The translations under genes were made by a program, and so were the position numbers. 64,000 bases of DNA, taken from Pseudoips prasinana. Its lineage: Eukaryota; Arthropoda; Insecta; Lepidoptera; Nolidae. The stretch is taken from positions 9,821,001 to 9,885,000 of the forward strand of contig OX621246.1 in the NCBI GenBank assembly GCA_951640165.1. The letters are read 5' to 3'. How positions within the stretch are numbered: position 1 is the stretch's first letter; each line of letters opens with the position of its first letter. The notes below the pieces were generated by a model. That model did not search any database and was not told the origin of the DNA. It saw nothing but the letters and a program-made list of their open reading frames with translations. This document shows, piece after piece, positions 29,701 through 34,089 of the stretch.

Positions 29701-32700
29701 GGGCTGTAAGAAGGTTCCACTACCTCTTGTCTTAGCATTTCATCTAATTCCTGTTCTATTTGTTTAGTAATTACAGGTGAAAAACTGTACTGTTTTTGAT
29801 ATATTGGCTTATGTGAACCCGTATCAATATCATGTTTTAAAATATGTGTTCTCCCTAAACCTACCCCTATAGTACTTTCCATCTCCTCTACAAAACTACG
29901 TAACTTATTCTGCTGGTCACTGTCTAAATCATCTCTAGACATTACAATGGGGTGAGACATGTCAATCACATTTATTTCATTACTGTTCATCACAGACCCC
30001 TTGAATTTAAACTCTACTCCAAAAATATCTAAAAAATCTTTACCTAGAATCAAAGTCTGAGCTAAACTTGGCATAAGTAATACTGGGATTATATGAAAAT
30101 GATCATCTAATGTTACCGGCATGTCACAGATTTCCGAAACCTTATGAATGGCCCCATCCGCTGTTGAAACATTTAAGGGCGATTTGTAAAAAGTTAATAA
30201 TAATAGTAATAATAATAATAATATCTAGGGACAAAAATATAAGATCTATTATCATTAGCTTTCTTTACTTGAATCGGACATATATCCCCGACAGAAAAAA
30301 AATTGTGAACCACTTGAAGCCACTCTTGCCACTCTTTATCCTGTCTGCCTAAGGGAAAGCTCACATGGCTGGATTTGAACTTTCCCCTTCTCCGTTTCCC
30401 GCACAGACACACGTCTTTGAAGTTACTCCAAAGCGTCCGCAGCGGAAACAAAACAATCTTTGTTTCGGTATGGACACGCTCTAAACAGGTGGCCACGCTC
30501 TCTACAGTTCCAACAGCGTCCACCATTGAGGGAACTAGTAGCGACAACGTCTAATTCTGGTACTACCTCTTGGAGACCCTTATAAGCTAAGTCCGGTTCA
30601 ATACTTTTTACTCCTTTAGGTTCTTGAAACTTATCACAATTTATTTTGGTCTTTTCTATCTGTCTCAAAACTTCAACTAACTCTACAATGGACTGGAATT
30701 TATCCCTACAGACTGCTCTCTGATAATATGGCTGTAAGTTCTTTAGAATCAAATTTATTTTCTCTGAAAGTAAAAGCTCCTTAGTTAATCGTTTGAACAT
30801 GTTTTGCATATCCGATACATACACACTAACAGATTCATTCTTCCCTTGAGTTCTTTGATCTATTTCCTTCAATAACTCCTCCTCATAAAAAGGTGACTGA
30901 AATGTGCGTTTTAATAAGACCACTAAATCATGCCAGTCATTTAAGTGATCTCTATTTGCCCTATACCATATCAATGCATCACCCTCAAAAAAATCAATGG
31001 CATATCTCCACAAATCATCAACAGTTGCATTCCTAGCCTCCATTAACTTATCAACCCTCTCTATAAATCCATTGACGCTAATATTGCCACTTCCTGAAAA
31101 TTTGACACCCCATTGGCTTATAGGAACCAACCTTCGCTTAAAACAGTGATCGTCTACTGTAGATGTCCTTATAAATCTAGTAAGTTTATTGTTAACTTGC
31201 CTTCTTTCTTCATCAATAGAATTTTGTGTAGTGTTGTGAGAAATGAGCTCCGAGGCGGAAACTCGAGCTTCGAGTCGAAGCTACTGAACCTTCAAAGCTC
31301 GAGCTCTGAGGGCTCGTAAGTCTTAAAGGTTCGAGCCCTAAAGGCTCGAACCTTAAAGGCTCAAGAGCCTTAAATGAAGGACTCGAGTCGAAGCTCGAGC
31401 TTTATATATGCCTGATAATATTAAAATGAAATATTTTTGTTTTAATGTGGTAAGTAAGTATAAAAATATGAAATAAAAAGATAGAAAAAAGAAAAATTTA
31501 TTATTCAATGAATGATTATTCGATTTTTAACTATCACGATAAGCACATTGATGCTTGGATATTTTTGTGGCTCAGCCTGTTTCTTTTTTTTTGTTATTAA
31601 ATTACCAGACTTTGAAAAGGCTTGTTCACTAGGAACGCTTGTCGCTGGTATAGACAATACTTCAAATGCTATTTGAGCTAAGGTTGACAAAGACAATTCT
31701 TTATGTTTTTTCCACCACATTAATGCATTGTGTTTTCAGGCTCAATAGGCATATTTATGTATCTATCCACTTCATCTCCCAATTCTCAATAGTGTATGGA
31801 AAAAACTCTGTGTAATCCAAACATATATAATTAAGCACTCTTTTCATTTTCAAAGCTCTTTCCAACATCAAATCAAATTCAAATTTGCATTGAATTTTGT
31901 TTTTTATTTAACACTTGACTTGGTAAACTAATTTTTGTAATGTATCACCAATTTCCTGTAATCAGTGGACCAAATAAAATTATTTTTTAAACGTCCGTGT
32001 AACGACCTTTACAAAAATAATATTACTAACTAATGATTATTAAATAATTTTAGTAATATTAACTAAATAAATATTATTTAAATAGAAATGTATAATTAAA
32101 TAGAATGTATATCTGAAGCTTGCTTAGCATCTTTACATAGTTTAAAAATATATTTATTACTGCGAATACCGTTTATAACTGAAGCCACATATTTAGTAGA
32201 AGTGGGATAAACACTTTCAATTACAATATGATATTTTTTATTTTACAGAGGTCTACCTCAAACCGGATCTGAAAACAGACTCCCTTCCCAAAGAACTACC
32301 CAACAATCACGAAAAAGAGACGATAGAAACAAAAAGAGATTCAGAAGTGCAACCGCCTAATCCAGTCCCACCAGAATCTCAGTCCAAAGAAAAAGTTCCT
32401 GTTTTAAAAGAAGAAATAGTAAAGCCAATAGAAAATAAAATAGTTCCTATACTAGAAATTAAAGATACTATAGATAAAGTGTCAGAAACGCATCCAAGAA
32501 ATCTGAAAAATAAACTAGAAGCGAAGCTAATTAATGGTAATACTAACGTAGTATCAGATAAACCCAAAGAAGTAAAGCCGCAGTCTAACGAAGACAAAAT
32601 AGACATGATTAAACAGCAGCAACTCATAGAAACAATAAAAAAACACGGCGAAGAACAAAAAGAGTTGATAAAAGAACAAAAAGAGATTCTAGATGAGATT

Positions 32701-34089
32701 TATAAAACAAAGAAAGAGTTGCAGCAGAACAAAAAAGAAGAAAGTAATGACGCGAAAATAATTGCTGTTGAGAGTATTAAACAGATTGCTAATATGGCCA
32801 TACAGAGTATAGGCGGCGAACCAGACCAAATTAAGAACGGTGAAACAAATGACAGAGTAGAGAAATTGACGAATGAAGCCGTACAGGAAATAGCTAAGAA
32901 AGCGGTTGAAACTATGGAAGCAATACAGGAGATTAAAAATCCAGAACAACCATTAATTCCAGGCAAAGTAGTCGATGGTCAAAATCCTCCTAATCTTCCA
33001 TATAGTGGTGCTGTTAATACAAAACAAGAACAAAATTCACAAGTAAACAATATTCAACAAGCAAATATACCACAAGTAATTCAAAATGTAGCACAACCAC
33101 AACAAAATATTCAAGCTGCAAATGAATTGATACCAGATCAGTCGCAAAATGTCCAAAGCAACCCAAAACAAAATGTTAAAGACAGTGAAAATATACAACT
33201 ACGAAATGTTCAAGCAAACCAAAATATTCCACGAGGCGAAAATGTTCAGTCTAAACAAAATATTCCATCGCAACAACAAAATGATCCAGAGAACGGAAAT
33301 GTTCCATCAAACCAAAACGAACAAGCAGTGAAACCACAAATAGCAAGTAATGCTCAAGTGGATATCGTTAACATTGAATCACTAAACAACGCGCATGTCA
33401 AATTACAGGCACAAAATGTAGAAACCCAAAATAAGGTTGAAACGAACGAACAAGTTAAGAGAGAAGCCGTTACACCGAAGAAAGAAAATATAGCACAAAA
33501 TGTTGACAGTGGCGTACATAATCTACCAAAAAAACAAACTATAGAGGACCAAGCGCCAGTGCAATCTAAAGATTTAGAAACACCACATTCACACTCGAAC
33601 GATGAACCAAAATCGTACAAAGTAGGCGAAGACACACAAGCACACCCGTCTGAAAATAAAATAGTCCAAAATGTGCCTCTACCTATAGCCAATAACAATA
33701 ATCAAGCAGAAATACCTAAAAAACCATTAGCTAAAAATATCGAGGAAGATATACACGTCAAACCGAACCAAGAACAAATAAATGGTGCTAATCAAAATGC
33801 AGTCCACAGACAGAAACGGGAGGTCATCGATTGTACACAAAAGGTAACTTTGAAACCAGAAGATAAACAAATATGTGACACTTTAATCGATCGGCCAAAG
33901 GAAAATATTAGAGCAGAATATGAATTGAATAAAATCGATACGTTAATTGATAGTTCGAAGAAATCCAATGTAATTCTTCCTGAAGTAGATTTAAATAAAA
34001 TAGCGTTACTTAAAGAGTTACCTCTCGATACGAATGTTTTACATTACATGGGTAGATCTCTTAAAAGTTATGACCAAGATAAAAGGTAA
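2714..34089 (+). CDS. SLC38A10: SLC38A10-like sodium-coupled neutral amino acid transporter, ten exons
   Basis: Exons: 2714-2797, 3327-3444, 6918-7074, 18154-18277, 20065-20186, 21341-21489, 22688-22824, 24246-24482, 25457-25613, 32249-34089. All introns are GT-AG, phases match at every junction, and the total is 3126 nt (1041 aa plus stop). The start ATG opens [18 protein letters not shown], which fits the family N terminus (NSIxGVxxLxMPFCFxQCG). Residues about 8-395 hold 11 predicted membrane helices of the amino-acid transporter (Aa_trans) fold. Residues 430-1041 are a hydrophilic tail; residues about 547-590 ([20 protein letters not shown] and on) form a coiled coil resembling the one in vertebrate SLC38A10 tails, which supports including the last exon. 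By family knowledge the protein moves neutral amino acids such as glutamine across membranes; that is not shown here. The length is close to the roughly 1100 aa of vertebrate members. The exon 9 donor (G|GTTGGT) is weak, so the exon 9 to 10 join is the least certain. Confidence 0.9.
3102..3147. repeat. Perfect palindrome, 22-bp arms
   Basis: AAATATATTCTGAACTTTGT arm with only a 2-nt centre, inside SLC38A10 intron 1. Confidence 0.8.
3327..3444 (+). CDS. SLC38A10: SLC38A10 exon 2 (TM2)
   Basis: Acceptor TTTTTTCAG|TGCGGA, donor TTAG|GTAAGA. It encodes [20 protein letters not shown] (TM2) followed by a basic cytosolic loop, [11 protein letters not shown]. It ends one base into a codon. Confidence 0.9.
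4100..4345 (+). mobile_element. SINE family C copy
   Basis: B-box-like GGTTTGATTCCCACCC, then GATATTTGTGTGCATTGTG and a shared 3' body (GATGTATTTTCAAAAGAAAAG). In SLC38A10 intron 2. Confidence 0.65.
4670..4945 (+). mobile_element. 5S rRNA-derived SINE
   Basis: At 4700-4765 the sequence GAGGTTAAGTAACTAGGCTC then GCGGTCAGACCATAGATGGG and TGACCAC resembles the 3' half of 5S rRNA. The 3' body GTCGGTCCCGG...GTCGGAGGCCTACTAGGCG is shared with 58042-58290. Confidence 0.6.
5105..5420 (+). mobile_element. Diverged retroposon related to family A
   Basis: Head CTAGCTGTGCCCACGACTTC differs from the family A consensus, but the layout (head, AATCGGTCCAACC middle, CAGACAGACAGACA run) is similar. In SLC38A10 intron 2. 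Confidence 0.5.
5703..5948. mobile_element. Palindromic MITE family B, copy 1
   Basis: The ends CAGGGGCTCTACCGGCTAAG and CTTAGCCGGTAGAGCCCCTG are reverse complements, and most of the 246 bp can fold back on itself. No ORF. Relatives at 7421-7676 and 24572-24774. Confidence 0.8.
6283..6744. repeat. 42-bp minisatellite, 11 copies
   Basis: Unit ACTGAGCACAGATTAATATT... of exactly 42 bp repeated 11 times, with CTGAG/CTGTG variants. Because 42 is a multiple of 3 it produces a long open frame of repeated [10 protein letters not shown] words on the reverse strand, which I judge non-coding. Confidence 0.9.
6918..7074 (+). CDS. SLC38A10: SLC38A10 exon 3 (TM3)
   Basis: Acceptor CCCTTACAG|CGTTCC completes the split Ala codon. 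It encodes [16 protein letters not shown] and then a membrane helix ending [12 protein letters not shown], a conserved family block. Donor AAG|GTAATG. Confidence 0.92.
7421..7676. mobile_element. Palindromic MITE family B, copy 2
   Basis: The right end CGACTTAGCCGGTAGAGCCC is intact; the left end is decayed (GGCTTTACAAGCTAAG). The centre CATGTGACGTCATAAATGGT is the same as in copy 1. Confidence 0.75.
7850..7935 (+). mobile_element. Retroposon family D, left piece of a split copy
   Basis: CCTTATCTCATTCCTTGGGG then GGCGTAGAAGTC matches family D copies at 15940, 19480 (reverse), 24060 and 55930. The rest of this copy continues at about 8185-8217 and 9871-9910. Confidence 0.55.
7957..8190 (-). 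mobile_element. tRNA-derived SINE (family K), reverse copy
   Basis: Near mirror image of 8216-8474; CCTAGTTGGC and GGTTCGAATTCCGG-type boxes on the reverse strand. Head to head with the next SINE. Confidence 0.75.
8216..8474 (+). mobile_element. tRNA-derived SINE (family K) with (ATT)n tail
   Basis: A box TAGCCTAGTTGG at 8226-8237 and B box GGTTCGAATCC at 8270-8280 fit the RNA polymerase III promoter consensus. The 3' end is a pure ATT run, 8448-8474. Confidence 0.8.
8475..9850 (-). mobile_element. R4/Dong-like LINE, 5'-truncated, inside TAA microsatellite
   Basis: The reverse-strand frame is open from about 9850 to the stop at 8554 (about 430 aa). It encodes the C-terminal region of a restriction-like-endonuclease LINE: a [19 protein letters not shown] zinc knuckle (C-x2-C-x7-H-x4-C), then [20 protein letters not shown], the PD...D catalytic core. 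The reverse transcriptase core (YxDD) is missing, so this is a truncated copy. Both flanks are ATT/TAA runs (8448-8474 and 9851-9870), the known target of Dong elements of the R4 clade. The long open frame without a stop suggests a fairly young insertion. Clade assignment rests on domain order and target. Confidence 0.75.
10115..10255. mobile_element. MITE family I, copy 1
   Basis: Ends GCCAGCACATCAAGCTACCC and GGGAGCTGGATGTGCTGG form imperfect terminal inverted repeats. Other copies at 40965-41106 and 54658-54804. Confidence 0.7.
10440..10725 (-). mobile_element. SINE family C, reverse copy
   Basis: Reverse strand: GGTTCGATTCCCACCCAGGA B-box region and GATATTTGTGTGCATGAACA; ends in an ATT-rich tail at 10455. 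Confidence 0.75.
10730..10960. repeat. Dispersed copy of RS-gene intron/exon-remnant segment
   Basis: It matches the reverse complement of about 54577-54985, minus the MITE there. It includes GAATCTAGTTCCTCAT and GACGTAGCTTGAG, which resemble the end of the exon at 55013-55144. It lies in SLC38A10 intron 3. Confidence 0.6.
11460..11877 (-). mobile_element. Family A-related retroposon split by a 246-bp insertion
   Basis: Reverse-oriented end CACAGCTGG at about 11870 and CGCACAAACTGCTAAACGGA body. GTATGGAT occurs at 11478-11485 and 11732-11739, framing an insertion of 11486-11731 that I do not recognise. Confidence 0.6.
12179..14803 (-). mobile_element. 5'-truncated Jockey/CR1-type LINE with intact RT region
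   Basis: The element runs from an ATT-repeat tail (12179-12192, its 3' end) to a 5' truncation at 14803. Target-site duplication TAATAT at 12173-12178 and 14804-14809. A 3' UTR with a GT microsatellite (12478-12530) precedes the coding end at 12624. Inserted in a family A retroposon within SLC38A10 intron 3, antisense to the gene. Confidence 0.85.
12624..14777 (-). CDS. Non-LTR retrotransposon reverse transcriptase (truncated at N terminus)
   Basis: About 717 codons with no stop or frameshift. Order: a linker after the lost endonuclease, the RT fingers ([30 protein letters not shown]), palm motif [29 protein letters not shown], catalytic FADDTALLF (about 13475-13500), then thumb and a C-terminal domain ending [11 protein letters not shown]. 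It copies element RNA at a nicked target site. The endonuclease is absent, so this copy cannot be autonomous. The open frame may continue a few codons upstream to the truncation at 14803. Confidence 0.9.
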   Translation of the reverse strand: MDAELKQLDFGQVYRTKNPHIAAEEMVGLITQTIASNSKIIKVPNRKKILKPWLTSGLLRCIRHRDNLHKKLKKSPENQILKITFIRYRNHCNKLLRKTKNEFEKKTLSDAGNNTKQIWTAINTLTNRTKKKEDTSHLLRLAATPLKSANLVNKFFAEIGKNLAENIASRSTTDAPHTVNNGLLQSMTLLPTDENEIARLIRSLRNDCAAGWDRISSGLLKKHLDIVVPPLTYICNLALSSGQFPKAFKRAIIHPIFKIGDRNRVDNYRPIAVLPALSKILERIMNNRLVGYLEKFNLLSPSQYGFRFGKSTSDAVHDLTNYVVTNMDGGKKVLGIFLDLAKAFDTVSVPILIKKMERLGIRGVQLKLFEDYLSERTQCVKIDDVVSEDCNVTYGVPQGSVLGPTLFLIYINELGLLTLPKGKIITFADDTALLFSADTWKEAYAHAQAGFNLVTEWLHSNVLTLNADKTKYIAFCLKNDKRTTLTTSLYSIIAHSCSNQNGNTCRCTELQKENCVKYLGIIIDCNLRFLEHINTLSKRLRKLIYVFKTLRRVADVKLRKSIYFALVQSLLTYCITSWGGAPKYTILELERSQRAILKVSSYLPFRYPTTLLYKETKVLTVRQLFILQTILKQHGLLTFNPLLSHGKRRFDPVDHQQKLTTIFSKRFFCHLGRYLYNKVNKLLSVYSVTSNQCKTKVRNWLQELNYDDTEKLLAAPI
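15095..15330 (+). mobile_element. RTE LINE tail fragment, decayed
   Basis: Same tail as at 2168-2440 but forward and with stops: [22 protein letters not shown] start at 15100, then a diverged C terminus ([20 protein letters not shown]) near 15260-15320. Confidence 0.6.
15940..16215 (+). mobile_element. Retroposon family D
   Basis: TTTCATCCCGTGGGGGGTGT then AGAAGTCGACC start and GGGGGAGACCTTTGTTCAGC end. The 3' end resembles RTE LINE tails. Confidence 0.6.
16320..16920 (-). mobile_element. LINE 3'-tail copy interrupted by retroposon A
   Basis: Reverse-strand relative of the tails at 58910-59190 and 27336-27631 (shared TAAATAGTCAGAACATGTTT, ATATTGTCTGAATGGTTCTG). Split at 16478-16792. Confidence 0.65.
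16478..16792 (+). mobile_element. Retroposon family A with 8-bp target-site duplication
   Basis: TTTCATAA at 16470-16477 and 16793-16800 brackets a 315-bp copy starting CTAGCTGTGCCCCACGG and ending GATTTTATTATA. This fixes the element's ends. Confidence 0.8.
17269..17440 (+). mobile_element. Short family A variant
   Basis: Head CTAGCTGTGCCCCGCGGTCT, internal CACACACGTGGCACAGCTAG end. Much shorter than the 315-bp form. Confidence 0.55.
17563..17825 (-). mobile_element. SINE family C, reverse copy
   Basis: Reverse-strand GGTGCGATTCCCACCCAGGA, then GTGTGCATGAACATGTCTGT. A second reverse family A piece follows at 17843-17980 (ends GCACAGCTAG). Confidence 0.7.
18154..18277 (+). CDS. SLC38A10: SLC38A10 exon 4 (TM4 to TM5)
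   Basis: Acceptor TTCGCAG|GACATC, donor AAG|GTGAGT. It encodes [20 protein letters not shown], with the conserved LPL..LRN turn, then [14 protein letters not shown]. The preceding 11-kb intron holds most of the left-hand transposon nest. Confidence 0.9.
18437..18494. repeat. Perfect hairpin, 24-bp arms
   Basis: CCCCAAGATTTTTATTCTAG arms at 18437-18460 and 18471-18494, 10-nt loop. It lies at the edge of a family D retroposon. Confidence 0.85.
18498..19045 (-). mobile_element. LINE 3' fragment (RT C terminus) inside family D
   Basis: The reverse strand encodes a CR1/Jockey C terminus: [38 protein letters not shown] ... KCFY, stop near 18801. It ends in a TTATC-repeat tail at 18498-18515. Family D sequence continues at 19046-19235. 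Confidence 0.65.
19480..19715 (-). mobile_element. Retroposon family D, reverse copy
   Basis: GTCCACTGCTGGACAAGCCT start, CCCACGGGATGAGATGGGGT end; the most complete copy in the window. Confidence 0.65.
19858..20035 (+). mobile_element. RTE LINE 3' end
   Basis: Encodes KLKWHGRGT..., SWMRAA-like residues and a [12 protein letters not shown] end, followed by a GATGATG tail; typical 3' end of Lepidoptera RTE elements. It stops 30 bp before SLC38A10 exon 5. Confidence 0.6.
20065..20186 (+). CDS. SLC38A10: SLC38A10 exon 5
   Basis: Acceptor TTGTCAG|GTGATA, donor AGGC|GTGAGT. It encodes the extramembrane [20 protein letters not shown] and the start of TM6 (SMALFCQA). Base composition is GC-rich against AT-rich introns, as in other coding exons here. 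Confidence 0.9.
20240..20392 (-). mobile_element. tRNA-derived SINE (family H)
   Basis: Reverse strand GTGGTGCAGCGGTTAAGACA (A-box region), then TATCCCGAGTTCAATTCCCG. Relatives at 36645-36800, 41440-41570 and 61010-61085. Confidence 0.65.
20938..21130 (-). mobile_element. SINE family C, reverse copy
   Basis: Reverse-strand GTTGGCGTAGTTGGTAAATG, GTAGGTTCGATTCCCACCCA; ends in ATTATTATTA. Slightly shortened in the middle. Confidence 0.75.
21341..21489 (+). CDS. SLC38A10: SLC38A10 exon 6 (TM6 end, TM7)
   Basis: Acceptor GTTTCAG|CCAACT, donor TCAG|GTAAGA. It encodes [20 protein letters not shown] and then TM7, [20 protein letters not shown]. Phase 2 in, phase 1 out. Confidence 0.91.
21604..21800 (+). 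mobile_element. SINE family C, internally damaged
   Basis: Head GCCGGTTGGCGTGGTTGGTA intact, B-box region lost, tail GTATATCAGTTATCTGGTTT retained. Confidence 0.6.
22065..22345. mobile_element. MITE with GGAACGAAGTT ends and (CT)n core
   Basis: GGAACGAAGTT at about 22072 and AACTTCGTTCC at about 22330 are inverted repeats. The centre includes a CT microsatellite at 22184-22211. No credible ORF. Confidence 0.55.
22390..22570 (-). mobile_element. Retroposon family D, diverged reverse copy
   Basis: GTAAGCCAGGATCAACAG then CGGGTTGGAGATCGCGG and ACTTCTATGCCC match other D copies with many changes. Confidence 0.5.
22688..22824 (+). CDS. SLC38A10: SLC38A10 exon 7 (TM8)
   Basis: Acceptor TTCCAG|GTAACA, donor AAAAAG|GTAAGT. 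It encodes [20 protein letters not shown] and a helix with the [15 protein letters not shown] block typical of the family. Confidence 0.92.
23093..23272 (+). mobile_element. Short family A variant
   Basis: CTAGCTGTGCCCAGCGG start, TTATAGCCTATGTGTTATTC body, ends near AAAATACTAGAAGG. Confidence 0.55.
23528..23790 (-). mobile_element. RTE LINE tail fragment
   Basis: The reverse strand encodes [20 protein letters not shown] through [18 protein letters not shown] without a stop; close paralogue of 2168-2440. Confidence 0.65.
24055..24238 (+). mobile_element. Retroposon family D
   Basis: CCCCATCTCATTCCATGGGG then GCATAGAAATCG start; ends ATTGTCCAGCAGTGGATG, directly before SLC38A10 exon 8. Confidence 0.55.
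24246..24482 (+). CDS. SLC38A10: SLC38A10 exon 8 (TM9 to TM10)
   Basis: 79 codons, phase 0 at both ends. It starts with a His-rich loop ([15 protein letters not shown]), then helices [20 protein letters not shown] and [20 protein letters not shown], a conserved family pattern. Strongly GC-rich. Confidence 0.93.
24510..25015 (+). mobile_element. Two SINE C heads separated by MITE B copy 3
   Basis: A SINE head at 24510-24562 breaks off at ATTCCCACCC. MITE B (24572-24774, ends GGGCTCTACCGGCTAAG and TAGTCGGTAGCCCCCCTG) follows, then a second SINE head and body at 24775-25015. Confidence 0.65.
25021..25243. repeat. Segment with 47-bp-arm perfect hairpin between direct repeats
   Basis: Arms 25117-25163 and 25180-25226 are exact reverse complements (GCGGTGAAGCTCAGGCATGT...). 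The 16-mer GTAGCCAATCGTATAC occurs at 25020-25035 and 25228-25243, so the segment looks like an insertion with a target duplication. Confidence 0.75.
25457..25613 (+). CDS. SLC38A10: SLC38A10 exon 9 (TM11 and juxtamembrane helix)
   Basis: Acceptor TTTCAG|GGTGTA. It encodes TM11 ([19 protein letters not shown]) and a charged amphipathic stretch ending DFFESRGKD. Splicing at G|GTTGGT (25614) restores frame with exon 10. If the intron is retained, translation runs 18 further residues to a stop at 25667-25669, giving a transporter without the long tail. Confidence 0.82.
26508..26585 (-). mobile_element. tRNA-like SINE head
   Basis: The reverse strand reads GTGATCCCATAGCGAAGTGC ... GGTCGGTGGTTCAAATCTCC, a tRNA-shaped order with a B-box-like end; too diverged for a functional tRNA. 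It lies in the probable LTR zone of the gypsy element. Confidence 0.4.
26654..26680 (-). other. Probable polypurine tract and LTR start of gypsy-type element
   Basis: Reverse strand GGAAGGGGAG (26671-26680), then TGTTAGGGTAAC. This order after the integrase end fits a polypurine tract and an LTR beginning TG. The LTR's other end, somewhere in 25.8-26.6 kb, cannot be fixed because the partner LTR is not visible. Confidence 0.45.
26780..27170 (-). pseudogene. Gypsy integrase C-terminal part
   Basis: Continuation beyond the [24 protein letters not shown], then [20 protein letters not shown], the GPY/F-like region that contacts DNA. Stop near 26780. Confidence 0.75.
27171..27631 (+). mobile_element. 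Composite SINE: unique head plus LINE 3' tail, 7-bp TSD
   Basis: TTTATCA at 27164-27170 and 27632-27638. Head 27171-27335 (TTTCGCCGGACCGTCTCAAC...) has no coding content. The tail 27336-27631 matches the LINE end at 58910-59215, including the last codons before its stop. A TTTTA-rich 3' end follows. Inserted inside gypsy integrase. Confidence 0.75.
27640..28505 (-). pseudogene. Gypsy integrase, frameshifted
   Basis: HHCC zinc domain ([19 protein letters not shown] ... CEVCAKVK), then catalytic core residues: [10 protein letters not shown] (first D), [10 protein letters not shown] (second D), [15 protein letters not shown] (E). The frame is lost near 27790 but homology ([20 protein letters not shown]) continues in another frame to about 27640, where a SINE interrupts it. 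Confidence 0.85.
28515..30122 (-). CDS. Pol: protease remnant, reverse transcriptase, RNase H
   Basis: Begins with the C-terminal end of a retropepsin ([13 protein letters not shown]), then [45 protein letters not shown], catalytic CLDDIVV (about 29330-29353), and RNase H with [30 protein letters not shown] and TDHSALQWL. The catalytic box has Cys where Tyr or Phe is usual; both Asp residues remain. The upstream 30196-30230 TAA microsatellite sits where the protease N terminus should be. Confidence 0.9.
   Translation of the reverse strand: MPVTLDDHFHIIPVLLMPSLAQTLILGKDFLDIFGVEFKFKGSVMNSNEINVIDMSHPIVMSRDDLDSDQQNKLRSFVEEMESTIGVGLGRTHILKHDIDTGSHKPIYQKQYSFSPVITKQIEQELDEMLRQEVVEPSYSPWCSPILLVKKPNGSNRLCLDSRQLNKITKRDTYPLPKVSVVLDSLRNAKFLSTIDLRSAFWQIELSESSKEKTAFAVPGRGLFQFKVMPFGLINASQSQQRLMDILFRRHEGNIFHCLDDIVVCSSTFDDHMKLLRRVMAILKEANLTINIDKCNFARPSLKYLGYIVDKEGLRTDPEKVSAIINFPRPKTITELKRFVGLASWYRRFVKNFSLVAAPLHNLTKGKRSKKFVWSIEAERAFVTLKTLLTSTPVMSCPDFSKPFVIQCDASNDGVGAVLCQESEGHDKAIAFLSRKLSDREKRYSTSERELLSVVHAVEKFRSYIDGVHFTVITDHSALQWLHKMKDPHGRLARWAMKLQQFSFDVVHRPGKSNVVPDALSRASVDKIDVFSVEI
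30423..31230 (-). CDS. Gag-like protein with CCHC knuckle, N-terminally cut
   Basis: Open from the hAT boundary at 31230 to the stop near 30423. It has a retrotransposon gag capsid fold ([30 protein letters not shown]) and a zinc knuckle [15 protein letters not shown] (C-x2-C-x4-H-x4-C). The capsid and knuckle package element RNA. The real start codon is lost upstream of the hAT break. Confidence 0.85.
31231..31800 (-). pseudogene. hAT transposase C-terminal fragment
   Basis: The reverse strand carries the hAT dimerisation domain: [40 protein letters not shown]. An [10 protein letters not shown] stretch lies upstream around 31760-31800, with a frame break before ALMWWKKH. 31240-31410 is an odd block of nested GAGTCGAAGCTCGAG/AAGGCTCGAACC repeats, probably subterminal. 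TAGTGTTGTG at 31231 is a plausible terminus; the other end was not found. Confidence 0.8.
32249..34089 (+). CDS. SLC38A10: SLC38A10 exon 10 (long hydrophilic C-terminal tail)
   Basis: Acceptor TTTTACAG|AGGTCTAC, open for 613 codons to TAA at 34087-34089. Tail order: Pro/Glu/Lys region, coiled coil at about 32602-32740, an Asn/Gln-rich stretch of repeated QN and NIQ words at about 33000-33340, and a basic RQKREVIDC segment near 33810. A possible donor AAAAG|GTAATC at 34086 could add another exon; none is evident downstream. AATAAA sits at 34796. Confidence 0.85.

Larger units (their letters stand above)
26780..31230 (-). mobile_element. Ty3/gypsy-type LTR retrotransposon, degraded
   Basis: Order on the reverse strand: gag (31230-30423), partial protease/RT/RNase H (30122-28515), integrase (28505-27640), interruption 27171-27638, integrase C terminus (27170-26780). 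The 5' end is cut by a hAT fragment at 31231. The 5' LTR and the protease DTG/DSG motif were not found, and there is a frameshift in integrase near 27790. No env-like frame. It lies antisense in the last SLC38A10 intron. Confidence 0.88.

Noticed and set aside
32379..33698. Reverse-strand frames opposite SLC38A10 exon 10
   Set aside because: Shadows of Lys/Gln/Asn-rich coding sequence; hydrophobic composition is the expected complement.
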